From JAPOXR01 sp965199765 (lineage in GTDB: Bacteria; Pseudomonadota; Alphaproteobacteria; Rhodobacterales; Rhodobacteraceae), in assembly GCA_965199765.1 (NCBI GenBank), contig CBDATC010000001.1:992001-1056000 (forward strand): 64,000 nt of DNA. Direction: 5' to 3'. Both the position numbers and the translations under genes were made by a program. A model generated the notes under the pieces. It was not told the DNA's origin. It did not search any database and saw nothing but the letters and a program-made list of their open reading frames with translations. Each line of letters starts with the position of its first letter. Positions within the stretch are counted from its first letter, which is position 1. Below, in pieces: positions 1 to 9,075 of this stretch.

Positions 1-192
1 CAATATCGCGCAGCTGTCCAAAATGGATATGCCGTTTTCAACCATAACCGGTATTTTTCCGGAGGGGTTGTGCTGAAGAACCTGCGGAGAGTGCGGCTTG
101 GCTGGCGTGTGAATGTAGTCTTCGCCAAGTTCCTCAAGCATCCATAAGACACGAAACGCACGGCTGGACGGGTGGCCAATGACTTCAAGCAT
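1..192 (-). CDS. Glutathione S-transferase family protein, N-terminal part (runs off left edge)
   Basis: The 64 visible codons read as the thioredoxin-fold N-terminal domain of a glutathione S-transferase. They carry SRAFRVLWMLEELGEDY at about residues 10-26, then NPSGKIPVMVENG with the cis-proline before the second beta strand, and SILDSCAIL, the glutathione-binding Asp/Ser segment. Such cytosolic enzymes conjugate glutathione to electrophiles. The start is the ATG read downward from 192; it overlaps the end of holA by 8 bases, so the gene is probably translated with the holA operon. The C-terminal helical domain lies outside the window, so the class and substrate cannot be told. Confidence 0.85.
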   Translation of the reverse strand, partial: MLEVIGHPSSRAFRVLWMLEELGEDYIHTPAKPHSPQVLQHNPSGKIPVMVENGISILDSCAIL

Positions 193-1216
193 CGGCGCGC
201 CGAATGTATGTCAGACGCATCAGCACCCGCTCAAGCGACGCTATAGCTGGAACCTTGGACACTGAACGCAATTGCCGGTCTAGCTCGACTAAATATCCCA
301 AAGCCGATTCTGCTCCGGATTCGCCCCATTCTTCCGCGCGGCGCAGAAGCCAATCGCGCCGCGGCCCAAACGCTGCCGGACGAACTTTTGCCACACCCCG
401 ATGAGCGCCCTGAGGGTCGCTGGAAACCAGCAGCAAATTACGAAACTCGCGCTGCGCACGGAGAACGATGGTAACAGCCGACTGCCCGTTGCCAATCACC
501 TGACGCAAGGCGGGTCCAACACCGGCATGCCGACGCTCCATCAGGACTTTCATTAAGTCATCCAAAGTGCCATCCTCGAATGGAGGAACGCAGTCTTCGA
601 TATCAGCCGAGATGACCGGTGAGTCATCGTGAGCCTTCAACAGCGCTAATTTTTCGAGTGTCTGACCGAAAATCTGCGGCGGCACACCTCTGGCCAGGGT
701 CAGCAAATCATCAAGGCCATCGGCTCCCACGCGCTTAAGGCCCGCCTTTGCCAGGGCCGCCTCAACGTCGCCCCGTGTCATGGCTGCATCAAAAATTGGA
801 GCGGACACCGCCTTTGCACTGGCTTCAAACAATTTTCTGAGTTTAGAAGCGGGGCGCAGGAGCCCTGCTGTGACAACAAGCCAACTGTCATTTTCAGTAT
901 GGGTCTCCAAAGCTAGAGAAACTGATTCTGTTATGCTGTCATTGACATTTTCCAAACAAATGATGCGGCGTTCGGCAAAAAATCCCTGCGCTTTCAATAG
1001 CGATGCGATGGATTCGGGATTGCGAGTCAAACCATCGGTCGGAACGCGTTCAACCTGAACGGAGCAGTCTTTCCTTCTCAGCCCGGTGACAACCTTTTCG
1101 CATCCATGCGCAACCAACATCGGGTCCGGCCCATAGATGAGAACTCCAGCTTTGGTCGCATCAGGAGCGTTGAAAAAAGATTTTGCTTCGTAAGCCTTTA
1201 GCTTCACAAGGACCAC
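185..1216 (-). CDS. holA: DNA polymerase III delta subunit
   Basis: This 343-residue protein is the delta subunit of the clamp loader, which opens the beta sliding clamp and loads it on primed DNA. The N-terminal AAA-like domain begins with LKAYEAKSFF and GVLIYGPDP, the degenerate P-loop region typical of delta. The middle has the helical lid, and the C-terminus has the collar segment with AQREFRNLLL and a final arginine-rich helix. Length is normal for HolA. It lies directly downstream of lptE with a 13-base overlap; leuS-lptE-holA in this order is the standard alphaproteobacterial arrangement. The start at 1216 follows from that overlap. Nothing looks broken. Confidence 0.93.
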   Translation of the reverse strand: MVLVKLKAYEAKSFFNAPDATKAGVLIYGPDPMLVAHGCEKVVTGLRRKDCSVQVERVPTDGLTRNPESIASLLKAQGFFAERRIICLENVNDSITESVSLALETHTENDSWLVVTAGLLRPASKLRKLFEASAKAVSAPIFDAAMTRGDVEAALAKAGLKRVGADGLDDLLTLARGVPPQIFGQTLEKLALLKAHDDSPVISADIEDCVPPFEDGTLDDLMKVLMERRHAGVGPALRQVIGNGQSAVTIVLRAQREFRNLLLVSSDPQGAHRGVAKVRPAAFGPRRDWLLRRAEEWGESGAESALGYLVELDRQLRSVSKVPAIASLERVLMRLTYIRRADA

Positions 1217-1704
1217 TCACTGGCTGTCAGCACTAGCTGGGAAAATATTCTTTCGGACAGCTGCGTCATCAGTCGAACTTCGGCGTCCCGCTCAGCCGAC
1301 AGCGTGGCCAGTGCTTCCCGGTTTGCACTATATTCTGCCACTCCCTTCACACGCCCTTGCGCCAATACAGTTGTTTCGCCGGCAAGACGGACTTCATACT
1401 GCGCCATTCCATGCAAGGCTTTCCGGTCGACTCCTCCAGCTCCTGGAACGGCGGCATTGGCTGTGTTTGTTGTAAGACTGACCTGCAATTGGTAGCGCGG
1501 CGCGCCATCGGGCCTCGACAAACGCTGCAAAAGCCGCTCTTCCAATAGAAACGCCTGCCGCTTCCCGGAAACCTTGATTTCGAATCCGTCGGAGATGACA
1601 GTTCCCCCAGGGGTGTTCTGCTGCAAAGCGGGTTGAAATCCACAGCTTATAAGTCCTGCGCAAACCAGCAGGAGGATAAAGACGTTTCGACTAAACGACG
1701 ACAT
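1204..1704 (-). CDS. lptE: LPS-assembly lipoprotein LptE
   Basis: A lipoprotein of about 166 residues that plugs the LptD translocon in the outer membrane and helps insert lipopolysaccharide. I start it at the ATG at 1704 (MSSFSRNVFILLL), because this gives a clean signal peptide ending in a lipobox, GLISC, followed by GFQPAL. A longer reading frame to 1779 lies inside leuS and adds no signal-like sequence. The mature part alternates beta strands and two helices, as in the LptE/RlpB fold (YQLQVSLTTN, AQYEVRLAGE). It overlaps leuS by 14 bases and holA by 13, so the three are one transcript. Sequence conservation in this family is low; the call rests on fold pattern plus position. Confidence 0.85.
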   Translation of the reverse strand: MSSFSRNVFILLLVCAGLISCGFQPALQQNTPGGTVISDGFEIKVSGKRQAFLLEERLLQRLSRPDGAPRYQLQVSLTTNTANAAVPGAGGVDRKALHGMAQYEVRLAGETTVLAQGRVKGVAEYSANREALATLSAERDAEVRLMTQLSERIFSQLVLTASEWSL

Positions 1705-4258
1705 TAACAATCCTCTCTGGCACGACGACCAATTTTTTGGGCTTCGCACCTCGCAGATTACGTTGGATAGCCGGATCATTCAAAACCGTCTGCTCAACCT
1801 CGGAATGCGGCGTTCCGCGTTTGACACGGATTTCAGAGCGCCTTTTTCCATTCACCTGAACAGGCATCACGACAAAATCCTCAGCCAGCAATGCGGGATC
1901 TGCTTTCGGCCAAGGCTGACCAACAATCAGACCTTTGCCTCCGAGCTCAAACCATACCTGCTCGGCAATATGCGGTGTGATCGGCGCCATCAGCCTCGCC
2001 AATATGCCGAGCACCTCTCTTTTGGCTGATCCACTTGCCTTGGAGCGGCCCAGCGCATTCGCCAATTCATAGAGGCGGGCAACCGACTTATTGAACCCGA
2101 AACCATTGATTCCGTCTTCAACATCCCTAATGGCGCGGTGGGCAGCGGTTTTTAAGGCCAAATCAATCGAAGAGCTTGCCTCGCTTTGATCAGAAACAAT
2201 GTCCGCCGTCATCCGAAGAACACGCTGAAGGTGTCGCGACGCCGCTTCCACTCCGGCCGTGCTCCAATCGACATCGCGTTCGGGTGGGGAATCGGAAATT
2301 ATATACCAGCGAGCTGTATCGGCGCCGAAACGCGCTATCAATCTTTCCGGGTCAATCACATTTTTTTTGGATTTCGCCATTTTGGCGGAAGGAATAATCT
2401 CCACCTGCTGATGTGTTGCTTTTAGCCGCGCCGCCCCTCCGCTCACCTCCACATCTTCCGGGAAATGATAACACGGCCGGTTTCGCTCGTCGCGGGTCAT
2501 ATAGATTTCGTGCAGAACCATTCCCTGTGTGAACAGCGCACTGAAAGGCTCGATCGATTTCTTGGGCAAATGCCCCGTGAGGCTCATTGCCCGACAAAAA
2601 AACCGTGAATACAGAAGGTGTAATATCGCGTGCTCGATGCCGCCCACATACTGGTCGACATTCATCCAGTATTCCGCGTCAGCCGCAACAGTCGGAGTCT
2701 TGGCCCGCGGCGCGGTAAAACGGACAAAATACCAGGAGCTGTCCACGAACGTATCCATGGTGTCGGTTTCCCGCAGCGCCGGTCCGCCGCAACGCGGGCA
2801 TTGAGCGTGGCGCCATTCCACACTGCGCTCCAATGGGTTTCCCGGCGCTTTGAAATCGATGTCCTCTGGCAGCAGCACCGGCAAATTGTCTTTGCTCTCC
2901 GCGACATAACCGCATTTCTCGCAGAACAATACCGGTATCGGACATCCCCAATAGCGCTGTCGGCTGATGCCCCAGTCACGCAGGCGGTAGCGGGTAACCC
3001 CTTTTCCAACGCCTTTTTCTTCGCAATGCGATATCGCATCAGCGATTGCTTGTTCGCCGGTCTGTTCGCAATCGCCGGCCACCGGTTTGATGTAACGAAC
3101 CGTTTCCTGCTTTGAAGGCACGAAAGCTTCAGTGCCGACCCGGGCATCGGGCGCCTCCGCCGGCACAAAAACATCGATCACAGGCAACTCATATTTGAGC
3201 GAGAATTCCAGGTCTCTGTCATCATGCGCCGGACAGGAGAAAATGGCGCCCGTTCCATAATCGATCAGAATGAAGTTAGCGATCCAAACGGGCAGAAGCT
3301 GCGTTGGATTCAGCGGATGACGGACATGGATTCCGGTGTCGATTCCAGTTTTCTCGGCCGTTTCAAGCACTGCCTCGGAGATGGCGGCGGCGCGACACTC
3401 TTTCAGATAGCGGGCAATGTCCTCGTTCCGGTCGGCCATTGCGATCGCCAATGGATGATCCGGTGACAAGGCGACGCAGTTTGCCCCGTGGAGCGTATCC
3501 GGCCGAGTTGTATAAACGCTGACACGCTCATGTCCCGATGGTGCGCCAACCGTTTCAAACGCAAGTTCCAAACCCTGCGACTTTCCGATCCAGTTCCTCT
3601 GCATCAACCGAACTTTTTCCGGCCAGCCGTCAAGCCCGTCTATCGCTGTCAGCAGATCTTCGGAAAAATCACTGATCCTGAAGAACCATTGAGTCAGCGT
3701 TTTGCGCTCGACTTCGGCGCCGGAGCGCCAACCCTTCCCGTCAACAACCTGTTCGTTGGCGAGCACGGTCAAATCGACTGGATCCCAATTGACCGTGGCG
3801 TTGCGCCGATACACCAGTCCGTGTTCCAGCATGTCGATGAACATGGCCTGCTGCTGTCCATAATATTCGGGATCGCAGGTTGCCAGTTCACGGCTCCAAT
3901 CAATCGACAGGCCTAAGGGCTTCAATTGCGCGCGCATATCGGCGATATTTTTGCGGGTCCATTCGCCGGGATGAACATTCTTTTCCATCGCCGCGTTTTC
4001 GGCTGGCATGCCGAACGCGTCCCATCCCATCGGATGCAGAACATTGTAGCCTTTGGCCTTGCGGTATCGCGCGATCACATCTCCCATCGTGTAGTTGCGC
4101 ACATGCCCCATATGGATGCGTCCGGATGGGTAAGGAAACATTTCAAGGATGTAGTATTTCGGACGTGACTCATCGCTCTCGGCGCGAAACACGCCCGTCT
4201 GTTCCCATTCCTGTTGCCAGCGGGCTTCAATCGCGCCGATGTCGAAATTCTGATCCAT
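1691..4258 (-). CDS. leuS: Leucyl-tRNA synthetase
   Basis: Cytosolic class I synthetase that charges tRNA-Leu. The protein has about 855 residues, the normal bacterial length. The HIGH-type signature is PYPSGRIHMGHVRNY near residue 42, and the KMSKS-type loop reads KMAKSKKN in the C-terminal third. Between them lies the CP1 editing domain with the conserved TTRPDTLHGA stretch, followed by a zinc-type insert (CEKCGY, CPRCGG). The C-terminal anticodon-binding helices and the small LeuS-specific domain are present. GTG at 4261 and ATG at 4258 are both possible starts; I prefer the ATG, which has AAGG just upstream. It is first in the leuS-lptE-holA operon, 29 bases after the lipoprotein gene at 4288. 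Confidence 0.97.
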   Translation of the reverse strand: MDQNFDIGAIEARWQQEWEQTGVFRAESDESRPKYYILEMFPYPSGRIHMGHVRNYTMGDVIARYRKAKGYNVLHPMGWDAFGMPAENAAMEKNVHPGEWTRKNIADMRAQLKPLGLSIDWSRELATCDPEYYGQQQAMFIDMLEHGLVYRRNATVNWDPVDLTVLANEQVVDGKGWRSGAEVERKTLTQWFFRISDFSEDLLTAIDGLDGWPEKVRLMQRNWIGKSQGLELAFETVGAPSGHERVSVYTTRPDTLHGANCVALSPDHPLAIAMADRNEDIARYLKECRAAAISEAVLETAEKTGIDTGIHVRHPLNPTQLLPVWIANFILIDYGTGAIFSCPAHDDRDLEFSLKYELPVIDVFVPAEAPDARVGTEAFVPSKQETVRYIKPVAGDCEQTGEQAIADAISHCEEKGVGKGVTRYRLRDWGISRQRYWGCPIPVLFCEKCGYVAESKDNLPVLLPEDIDFKAPGNPLERSVEWRHAQCPRCGGPALRETDTMDTFVDSSWYFVRFTAPRAKTPTVAADAEYWMNVDQYVGGIEHAILHLLYSRFFCRAMSLTGHLPKKSIEPFSALFTQGMVLHEIYMTRDERNRPCYHFPEDVEVSGGAARLKATHQQVEIIPSAKMAKSKKNVIDPERLIARFGADTARWYIISDSPPERDVDWSTAGVEAASRHLQRVLRMTADIVSDQSEASSSIDLALKTAAHRAIRDVEDGINGFGFNKSVARLYELANALGRSKASGSAKREVLGILARLMAPITPHIAEQVWFELGGKGLIVGQPWPKADPALLAEDFVVMPVQVNGKRRSEIRVKRGTPHSEVEQTVLNDPAIQRNLRGAKPKKLVVVPERIVNVVV

Positions 4259-4287
4259 CACCTTAACCGGTGCAATTCCTGAGCGAA

Positions 4288-4743
4288 TTAAAGCGCCTCA
4301 TCAGCTTGGCGCAATTGACGCGCCCGTGTGAAGATCGCTCTTTCGATCGCTTCGACGGTCGCCGGATCCGCTGGACCGCTGCGGGTTAACAGCGAGACGT
4401 TGAGCGAGCGCGCTGCAAGCGCGGGATCCTTGACCAATATCGTGGCTCGGTATTCTTTTCCGCTGCCAGGAGCGGATCCCCACCCGGTTATGATAATGCC
4501 GGAAAACGGATCGGCGGATTCCAAGGGAAGGAAGTTTAAGACTTCAAGCGTGGAGTTCCAGAGGTAGCGGTTGACTTGAACTGTCGTCGATGGATCGCCG
4601 CGGTCTTCAAAGAGATCCCAGATCGTTTCCCGATCTTCTTCTTCTGTTGGCGCTGGCGGGTTATCGGACGAAGAACACGCTGCCAGCAGTGATAATCCGG
4701 CCAAAGCCGCGGTAACTTTGCAAACGTAACGGCGCATGGGCAT
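4288..4743 (-). CDS. DUF3576-type lipoprotein
   Basis: A 151-residue lipoprotein. The signal peptide (KVTAALAGLSLLAAC) ends in the lipobox LLAAC, followed by an acidic linker (PAPTEEEDRETIWDLF). The body (NRYLWNSTLEVLNFLPL, DPFSGIIITGWGS, EYRATILVKD) matches the alphaproteobacterial family known as DUF3576, whose function is not established. In this class the gene usually sits just upstream of leuS, as here, so it probably belongs to that operon. The lipid anchor implies a periplasmic site facing one of the membranes. No catalytic residues are evident. Confidence 0.85.
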   Translation of the reverse strand: MPMRRYVCKVTAALAGLSLLAACSSSDNPPAPTEEEDRETIWDLFEDRGDPSTTVQVNRYLWNSTLEVLNFLPLESADPFSGIIITGWGSAPGSGKEYRATILVKDPALAARSLNVSLLTRSGPADPATVEAIERAIFTRARQLRQADEAL

Positions 4744-5094
4744 ACAAATTTCTCCAGTTGAACCGAATGAATGCCCAATTACTGCTTTATGCCCGCCAAA
4801 ACAAGGCTAGCATTGACGACAAAGTCAATGCGCTGCGGTGGTGACCGCTCCAATCTCTTCGGATTGAAACCGCAACTCTAATCTTGTCGGCAAGGTCAGA
4901 TATTCATACCCGCTGACTTCGATGAAACATGGAAGCTTGCGGCATTCTGACCCGGTTGCTGCGCACAGATCTGAGCATCCCCCAACAATTTGGAATCAAT
5001 AGCTTCACCGCATCCTTTGCCACACCAAATCACAGGAAAGAAACGACTGTTTTACCGGCTTTGTCAGACCGCGGAATAAGCAAATCCGCAAAAT

Positions 5095-5644
5095 TTATCT
5101 GTTCGGCTGAGCATCGGTGCTTGATCGCACAGATTCTTCAAAATCGAAAGTGAGGCCAAGCGGATCCGGATTAGCCAAGGCAATGCTAACGCCGCGTAAA
5201 ATGCCCGTTCCTGCAAACCAAACATGATCACTATCCTCATCATAGAATCCGATCATCCCAATTGATTCCGATCCGGATGCAAATGTCTGACCAGGCATCC
5301 TGTGCAGGATTTCCATCGGCTGACGCGTCCTTCGGAAGCTCGCTCCCGGCAGCCAAAATTCATGGCGCGGGGAAAATTATCGCGCACGCATCCGGTTTTA
5401 GATCAAAGAGCTGTCCGGTCTTGTGCCGTAACGAATTTGCTTCAAGCGGGTTACTCACCAAGCCAATTTCGTCAGCGCTGCGGTGAGACTTCTTCCGATC
5501 GATCTGCAAGAACAGGGGAATTGGCGCTTTAGAGTTTAATCCGACAAAGGAATCACCTTGGCTGGGGCAATACCGAATGCTCAATGGGAAACCGGAGACA
5601 GCAGCTGAAAAGGCGAATCGCAAACAAAATTCGGGAAGTTTCAA
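5095..5644 (-). pseudogene. Possible frameshifted remnant, unrecognised
   Basis: Two adjoining minus-strand reading frames (5360-5644 and about 5095-5376) look like parts of one protein interrupted by a frameshift near 5365. The second contains protein-like text such as SESIGMIGFYDEDSDHVWF and ILRGVSIALANPDPLGLTF. I recognise no family. The rest of 4744-5690 holds no convincing gene. It lies between the core lipoprotein gene and the toxin-antitoxin island, so decayed mobile DNA is a reasonable guess, but this could also be chance open frame. Confidence 0.25.
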
Positions 5645-5922
5645 CAGGCGATGACGTGATCAAAGCCGCATAAGCAATCAGTTCTTTGATTATGTTCCAT
5701 GCCGCGGGTCAACACGGCTGCCGCCTTCCGCGAAGTGCGATTCACTGCTTGCATCCCAACCAATTTTTTGGCTCCCTCGGTTGTTGGACCCGGTCCGAAA
5801 GGCGGCCAAGTCGGGATCAGGCCTGAGCATCTTGTGGTCTGCGAAAATGGTCAATTGTCGGCGACAGTTCTGTGATGCGCTTGGTTTCAGCGGAGCCGAC
5901 AAATCGCTTCAGCATCTCAAGT

Positions 5923-6621
5923 GACTACGCAAGTCGGACACCGCGGTCTCTAAGCTTTTCAGCGGCCTTTACGGGATTCTGTGCGAGATCGCTGTCGAGG
6001 GACGACAACCGGGGCCTCTCGTCGCCGCCGAGCGTGACCAGGATATCCAATTCCGCCGGACTGGACTCCGCGGACAGGCCATGAAGGAATGCGCCGGCTG
6101 CGGTGCTTGTGCTCAGCGACGGTGTCTTGATCGCCGCTGGAGTTCGAACGGCAAGTGTATCAATCCGCGCGGCAACGCGAGCCTTCAAACCATCGCAAGC
6201 CTGTTCCAACCGATCGAGCAAGGCCATAGGAAACGGCACATATGCGATATTGTTTTCTGTACGTGTATGTTCGCGCTACGAGCATCGAAAATACTGACGG
6301 CAGGCAGGTCTATGTGATCCCCGTGCTCCGGTCGCCAGTCGTATGCGCCGGCTCGCCGTTTACCTCGAAATCAATGCGGGCCGATTGCGGGACGTCATTC
6401 GTAGCGTTTACATTCCGCAAGATCGATGTCTTGTCATCCCGGGAGCGGCATGCATTCTTGAGAACGCGAACAAAGCCCGATTTTCCCGAACCATTGTCGC
6501 CGTACACGATGGTCAAGCCGCCCGCATGGAATGTCAGGGCCTGATCGTTTGCCAGTGCATTCACGCCCACAAGATCGCGCAGGCCTGTGATCGTCACGGG
6601 TACAAGAGCCGTGAGCGATCA
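5923..6621 (-). pseudogene. AAA ATPase of the RecF/RloC-like type, frameshifted and truncated
   Basis: Fragments in successive frames assemble into the N-terminal part of a large ATPase. First comes VTITGLRDLVGVNALA and LTIVYGDNGSGKSGFVRVLK, with Walker A GDNGSGKS, then RACRSRD-like text. After a frameshift near 6345 the text reads DWRPEHGDHIDLPAVSIFDA. After a second shift near 6250 it reads PFPMALLDRLEQACDGLK and a helical segment ending DPA-type AAEKLRDRG before a stop at about 5925. Intact relatives continue for several hundred more residues of coiled coil and a C-terminal Walker B. Its place directly behind the HigA-ImmA gene suggests it was the third gene of that operon. Confidence 0.7.
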
Positions 6622-6719
6622 GAACTCTACATTCTCGACATGGAAGACGATGTGCGAACGACGCTCCCGGCGCTGCAGTCTCGGTGCCGCCTGTTCGGTG
6701 CTTAGGCCAATGCGGGGGT

Positions 6720-7949
6720 TCAAGCGGCTTCATCCATCAGCAGCGGACCCACCTCTCTCGCGCCAACGAACTGCGACAGAAGCCGGTAGTTGCGCGACTC
6801 GTGACGGATGCGACCCGCCACAATGGCAGGATGCACATCGGCTTTCCGCGCAAGCGAAAGAACATTCCGAACACTCCGGTCGTCTTGCGCCGGATGCTCG
6901 TCCCAGATCTCCGACGGAATCAGCGCCTCTTGCGCCCATTCGTCGGCTTCGCGCTCACGCTCGTCATCGCGCTCATGGTGCCGTTCGCGGAGCTGAAGAT
7001 CGTCGATAAAGACCTCTCCATTCCCGTCCGGAAAATGGCGCCCGAGATGGGCGAGCTCGTGCAGAAGACAGAACCAGAAATTGTCGAGGCGGTCATGCCG
7101 GACCGTCATGCCGACTACAGGTACCCTTTCCACGGTCCAGAGCGCGGCGCCATCGAGATGGGTCTTCGGCAGATGAGCCGCGACAACCAACGCGATGCCA
7201 TGCTTCGCGAGCTTCTCCCTGGCGCGCCTCGGTCCATCATCGAAAGTACTGAGCCTCGCAAGATTCCGCAGGAAGACAAGGTCTATGGTTCCGGACTCGT
7301 AGATACCCTCAAGCCCCGCGCATCTGGCCTTGCAAAGGATGTGGAGACACCACGCCTGCAAGGCATGCAAGTCGGTTCTGGCGTTCGCGCGCCCCCCGCC
7401 GCCCTGACGGAAGAGCACCTGGGGAAGCGCTTCGCGGCCACCGGCACAGGCGACAAGCTCCTGCACGATTTCCTCGATGCGGTCCTTCATATCCGCCGTC
7501 TTCTTGATCCAGCCCCGCTTGGCCATTTCGGCGACGGGAAAGCGATCGAGATTGATCCCGGCAGGAGCCTCTTGCGGGCTCCTGCCGTCACGGATCAGAA
7601 CCTCGGCGGGAATGCCCAGATGCTCGTGCAGAGCACGGATCATCTTCAGGGTCAGGTCGCGCTTGCGGCTCAGCACCTCTGAGGCTTTCGCCCGACTCCC
7701 GAAGATCGGGGCCAGGTCACTTTGATTCTTCCCGAGCTGCTGCATGCGGAACTTGATCGCTTCGATGGGATCGGGTGCGTTCATCGGAAAGAGCCGATCC
7801 TCGTAGACCTCGACGAGAGTCGCGAGCACGTCAAACTCGTCGTCTTCCGCCGGAGAGCGATCCATATCCATAAGCGCCTCAGCGCGGGCGAGAGCATCGA
7901 CATAGTCCTGCTCGGAATGAATTGGCCGGATACGATATTCTCTCATCAT
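6720..7949 (-). CDS. HigA-type antitoxin fused to ImmA/IrrE metallopeptidase
   Basis: A protein of about 409 residues with two parts. Residues 1-110 match the HigA antitoxin: an N-terminal MREYRIRPIHSEQDYV segment and a helix-turn-helix (QLGKNQSDLAPIFGSRAKAS, then VLSRKRDLTLKMIRALHEHL). The rest is an ImmA/IrrE-like zinc protease with the HExxH motif in FCLLHELAHLGRHF and a downstream EREADEWAQEALIP containing the expected glutamate. ATGs at 7949 and 7946 overlap the higB stop in a TGATGATG cluster behind GAGGAGG; I use the first. The antitoxin half should bind HigB and repress the promoter. The protease half may cut the antitoxin or another repressor under stress, by analogy with ImmA; that is inference. 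The gene is visibly GC-rich compared with the core. Confidence 0.88.
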   Translation of the reverse strand: MMREYRIRPIHSEQDYVDALARAEALMDMDRSPAEDDEFDVLATLVEVYEDRLFPMNAPDPIEAIKFRMQQLGKNQSDLAPIFGSRAKASEVLSRKRDLTLKMIRALHEHLGIPAEVLIRDGRSPQEAPAGINLDRFPVAEMAKRGWIKKTADMKDRIEEIVQELVACAGGREALPQVLFRQGGGGRANARTDLHALQAWCLHILCKARCAGLEGIYESGTIDLVFLRNLARLSTFDDGPRRAREKLAKHGIALVVAAHLPKTHLDGAALWTVERVPVVGMTVRHDRLDNFWFCLLHELAHLGRHFPDGNGEVFIDDLQLRERHHERDDEREREADEWAQEALIPSEIWDEHPAQDDRSVRNVLSLARKADVHPAIVAGRIRHESRNYRLLSQFVGAREVGPLLMDEAA

Positions 7950-8242
7950 CACACCTCCTCCGCGTTGATTCGGTCGTACTCCTTGTGAGTTCCCAGAAAA
8001 CTGACAAATCCGATACCCTTGCCGTAGTCGAACCGGACGACCAGCCGATACTTGTGGCCGCAAATATTGAAAACCACACGCCCGCCCTTGAGGATGCTCG
8101 CGTTGCGGTACTGCGCCTTGATGTCGGCCGGTGTTTTCCACTCCGCGCGCCTGGCCTCGGCCCACCACGCACCAAGCTGCACCTTCGCATCCGGAAAGCG
8201 CTCCCCAAACGCAATCAGCCTGAGCCGGGCTATGATCCTCAT
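7949..8242 (-). CDS. higB: HigB-family mRNA interferase toxin
   Basis: A 97-residue RelE-fold toxin. MRIIARLRLIAFGERFPDA at the start, KTPADIKAQYRNASILKGG in the middle, and RVVFNICGHKYRLVVRFDYG followed by GFVSFLGTHKEYDRI at the end match the HigB_toxin family, which cuts mRNA on ribosomes. The toxin comes before the antitoxin, as is normal for hig loci. The ATG at 8242 lies only eight bases from a strong -10 element, so the message may be leaderless. The toxin reading frame is intact, and so is the antitoxin. Confidence 0.9.
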   Translation of the reverse strand: MRIIARLRLIAFGERFPDAKVQLGAWWAEARRAEWKTPADIKAQYRNASILKGGRVVFNICGHKYRLVVRFDYGKGIGFVSFLGTHKEYDRINAEEV

Positions 8243-8249
8243 GGCCCCT

Positions 8250-8277
8250 TATATAGTAGGATGCAATTTACTGTCAA
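8250..8277 (-). promoter_or_regulatory. Sigma70-type promoter of higB
   Basis: Reading the minus strand, TTGACA (8277-8272) and TATATA (8255-8250) are separated by 16 bases. Both hexamers match or nearly match consensus, and the ATG of higB follows eight bases after the -10 box. A transcript would start at or beside the start codon. Confidence 0.6.
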
Positions 8278-8285
8278 GGTATCTC

Positions 8286-8302
8286 GGTCCCTTATAGGGA
8301 CC
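8286..8302. promoter_or_regulatory. Palindromic operator upstream of higB promoter
   Basis: GGTCCCTTATAGGGACC is a perfect inverted repeat with 6-base arms around a 5-base centre, lying eight bases upstream of the -35 box. HigA proteins repress their own promoters through such palindromes, so this is the likely autoregulatory site. Confidence 0.5.
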
Positions 8303-8341
8303 ATATAGGCTCAAGCGCGGACACTCGTTTCCCGCATCGGA

Positions 8342-8689
8342 TTACAGATCGAGATCGTGGTCGATGCGCTTCGGTGTCGGGACCTTCTCGTGTTCCGTTT
8401 CCAGTGCCCGGTGCTTCTCCGGCGGCTTCGACACATTGCTGTCCCGACCGGCACCGCGGTCCATATCGGATCCGGCTTCCGGCGCTGCGGTTCGCTCTGT
8501 CCCCACCGCCTCCAGCCCGCCGGTGGCCGCTTCGAGCTGTTCCCTGAGCGCCTCCCTGTCGTCGGGGCCTTTCCCGATGGTCAATCCTGTCTCTGCCTGG
8601 CTGCGGCCAGGTTGAAACACGTCGCCGGCACTCAGTGGAGCACGCGAAAGCATATGAATATGGAGCCGCTGCGCGAGATGAACCTTCAA
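8342..8689 (-). pseudogene. Remnant reading frame, perhaps tail of a mobilisation protein
   Basis: The frame reads QAETGLTIGKGPDDREALRE, then an acidic, low-complexity stretch, and ends TPKRIDHDLDL. Endings of this kind (a GLTIGKGP-like segment and a short acidic tail) remind me of relaxase or mobilisation proteins, but I cannot show it. The first 28 codons lie inside the 137-bp repeat at 8606-8742, so the true gene start, if any, is lost or replaced. There is no recognisable domain. Confidence 0.3.
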
Positions 8690-8742
8690 TATAACGGAGC
8701 CGCCGTCGCATGACTGAAAGTGCGAAAGATTCTGGACACTAC
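8606..8742 (+). repeat. Dispersed 137-bp repeat, copy 1
   Basis: This stretch matches 30476-30612 in the same orientation over its whole length, with roughly nine of ten bases identical by eye. Both copies start at GCCAGGTT and end at GCGAA-x-ATTCTGGACACT. The last part, TGCGAAAGATTCTGGACA, is also the core of the inverted repeat at 40587-40612. From 8743 to 9075 I see no gene. Confidence 0.75.
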
Positions 8743-9075
8743 CGTGTTCGATCAGCTCAATTCAGAAAAGAAACGTCATAAGTAAGGAAATGGCCGGTTA
8801 TAAAAGTAAGGTCAAATTGACATCAGCGTAGGCAGAGGATATGAGAAATCCCAGAGCGCAGAGTCAACTGCCGGGTCACGCCTTTTTTTAATTCCGCTTT
8901 TGAACTGCCTGCAGAACCGGAACCGTCACAGGATACTGATTTCTTGTTACAGGGAGCCGAAAATATTGGGCATTGGATCAGGGATGCCGCGTGTGCACGC
9001 ATATCGGAATCCGTGCGGCAGCATGACAGCATTCAGTTGCGCCTGGTTCACAGCTGCAGATCCGGAGATTAGACC

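Noticed and set aside
6684..7682. 332-codon plus-strand frame
   Set aside because: Antisense to the HigA-ImmA gene, which has a clear zinc motif and a helix-turn-helix. No protein features of its own.
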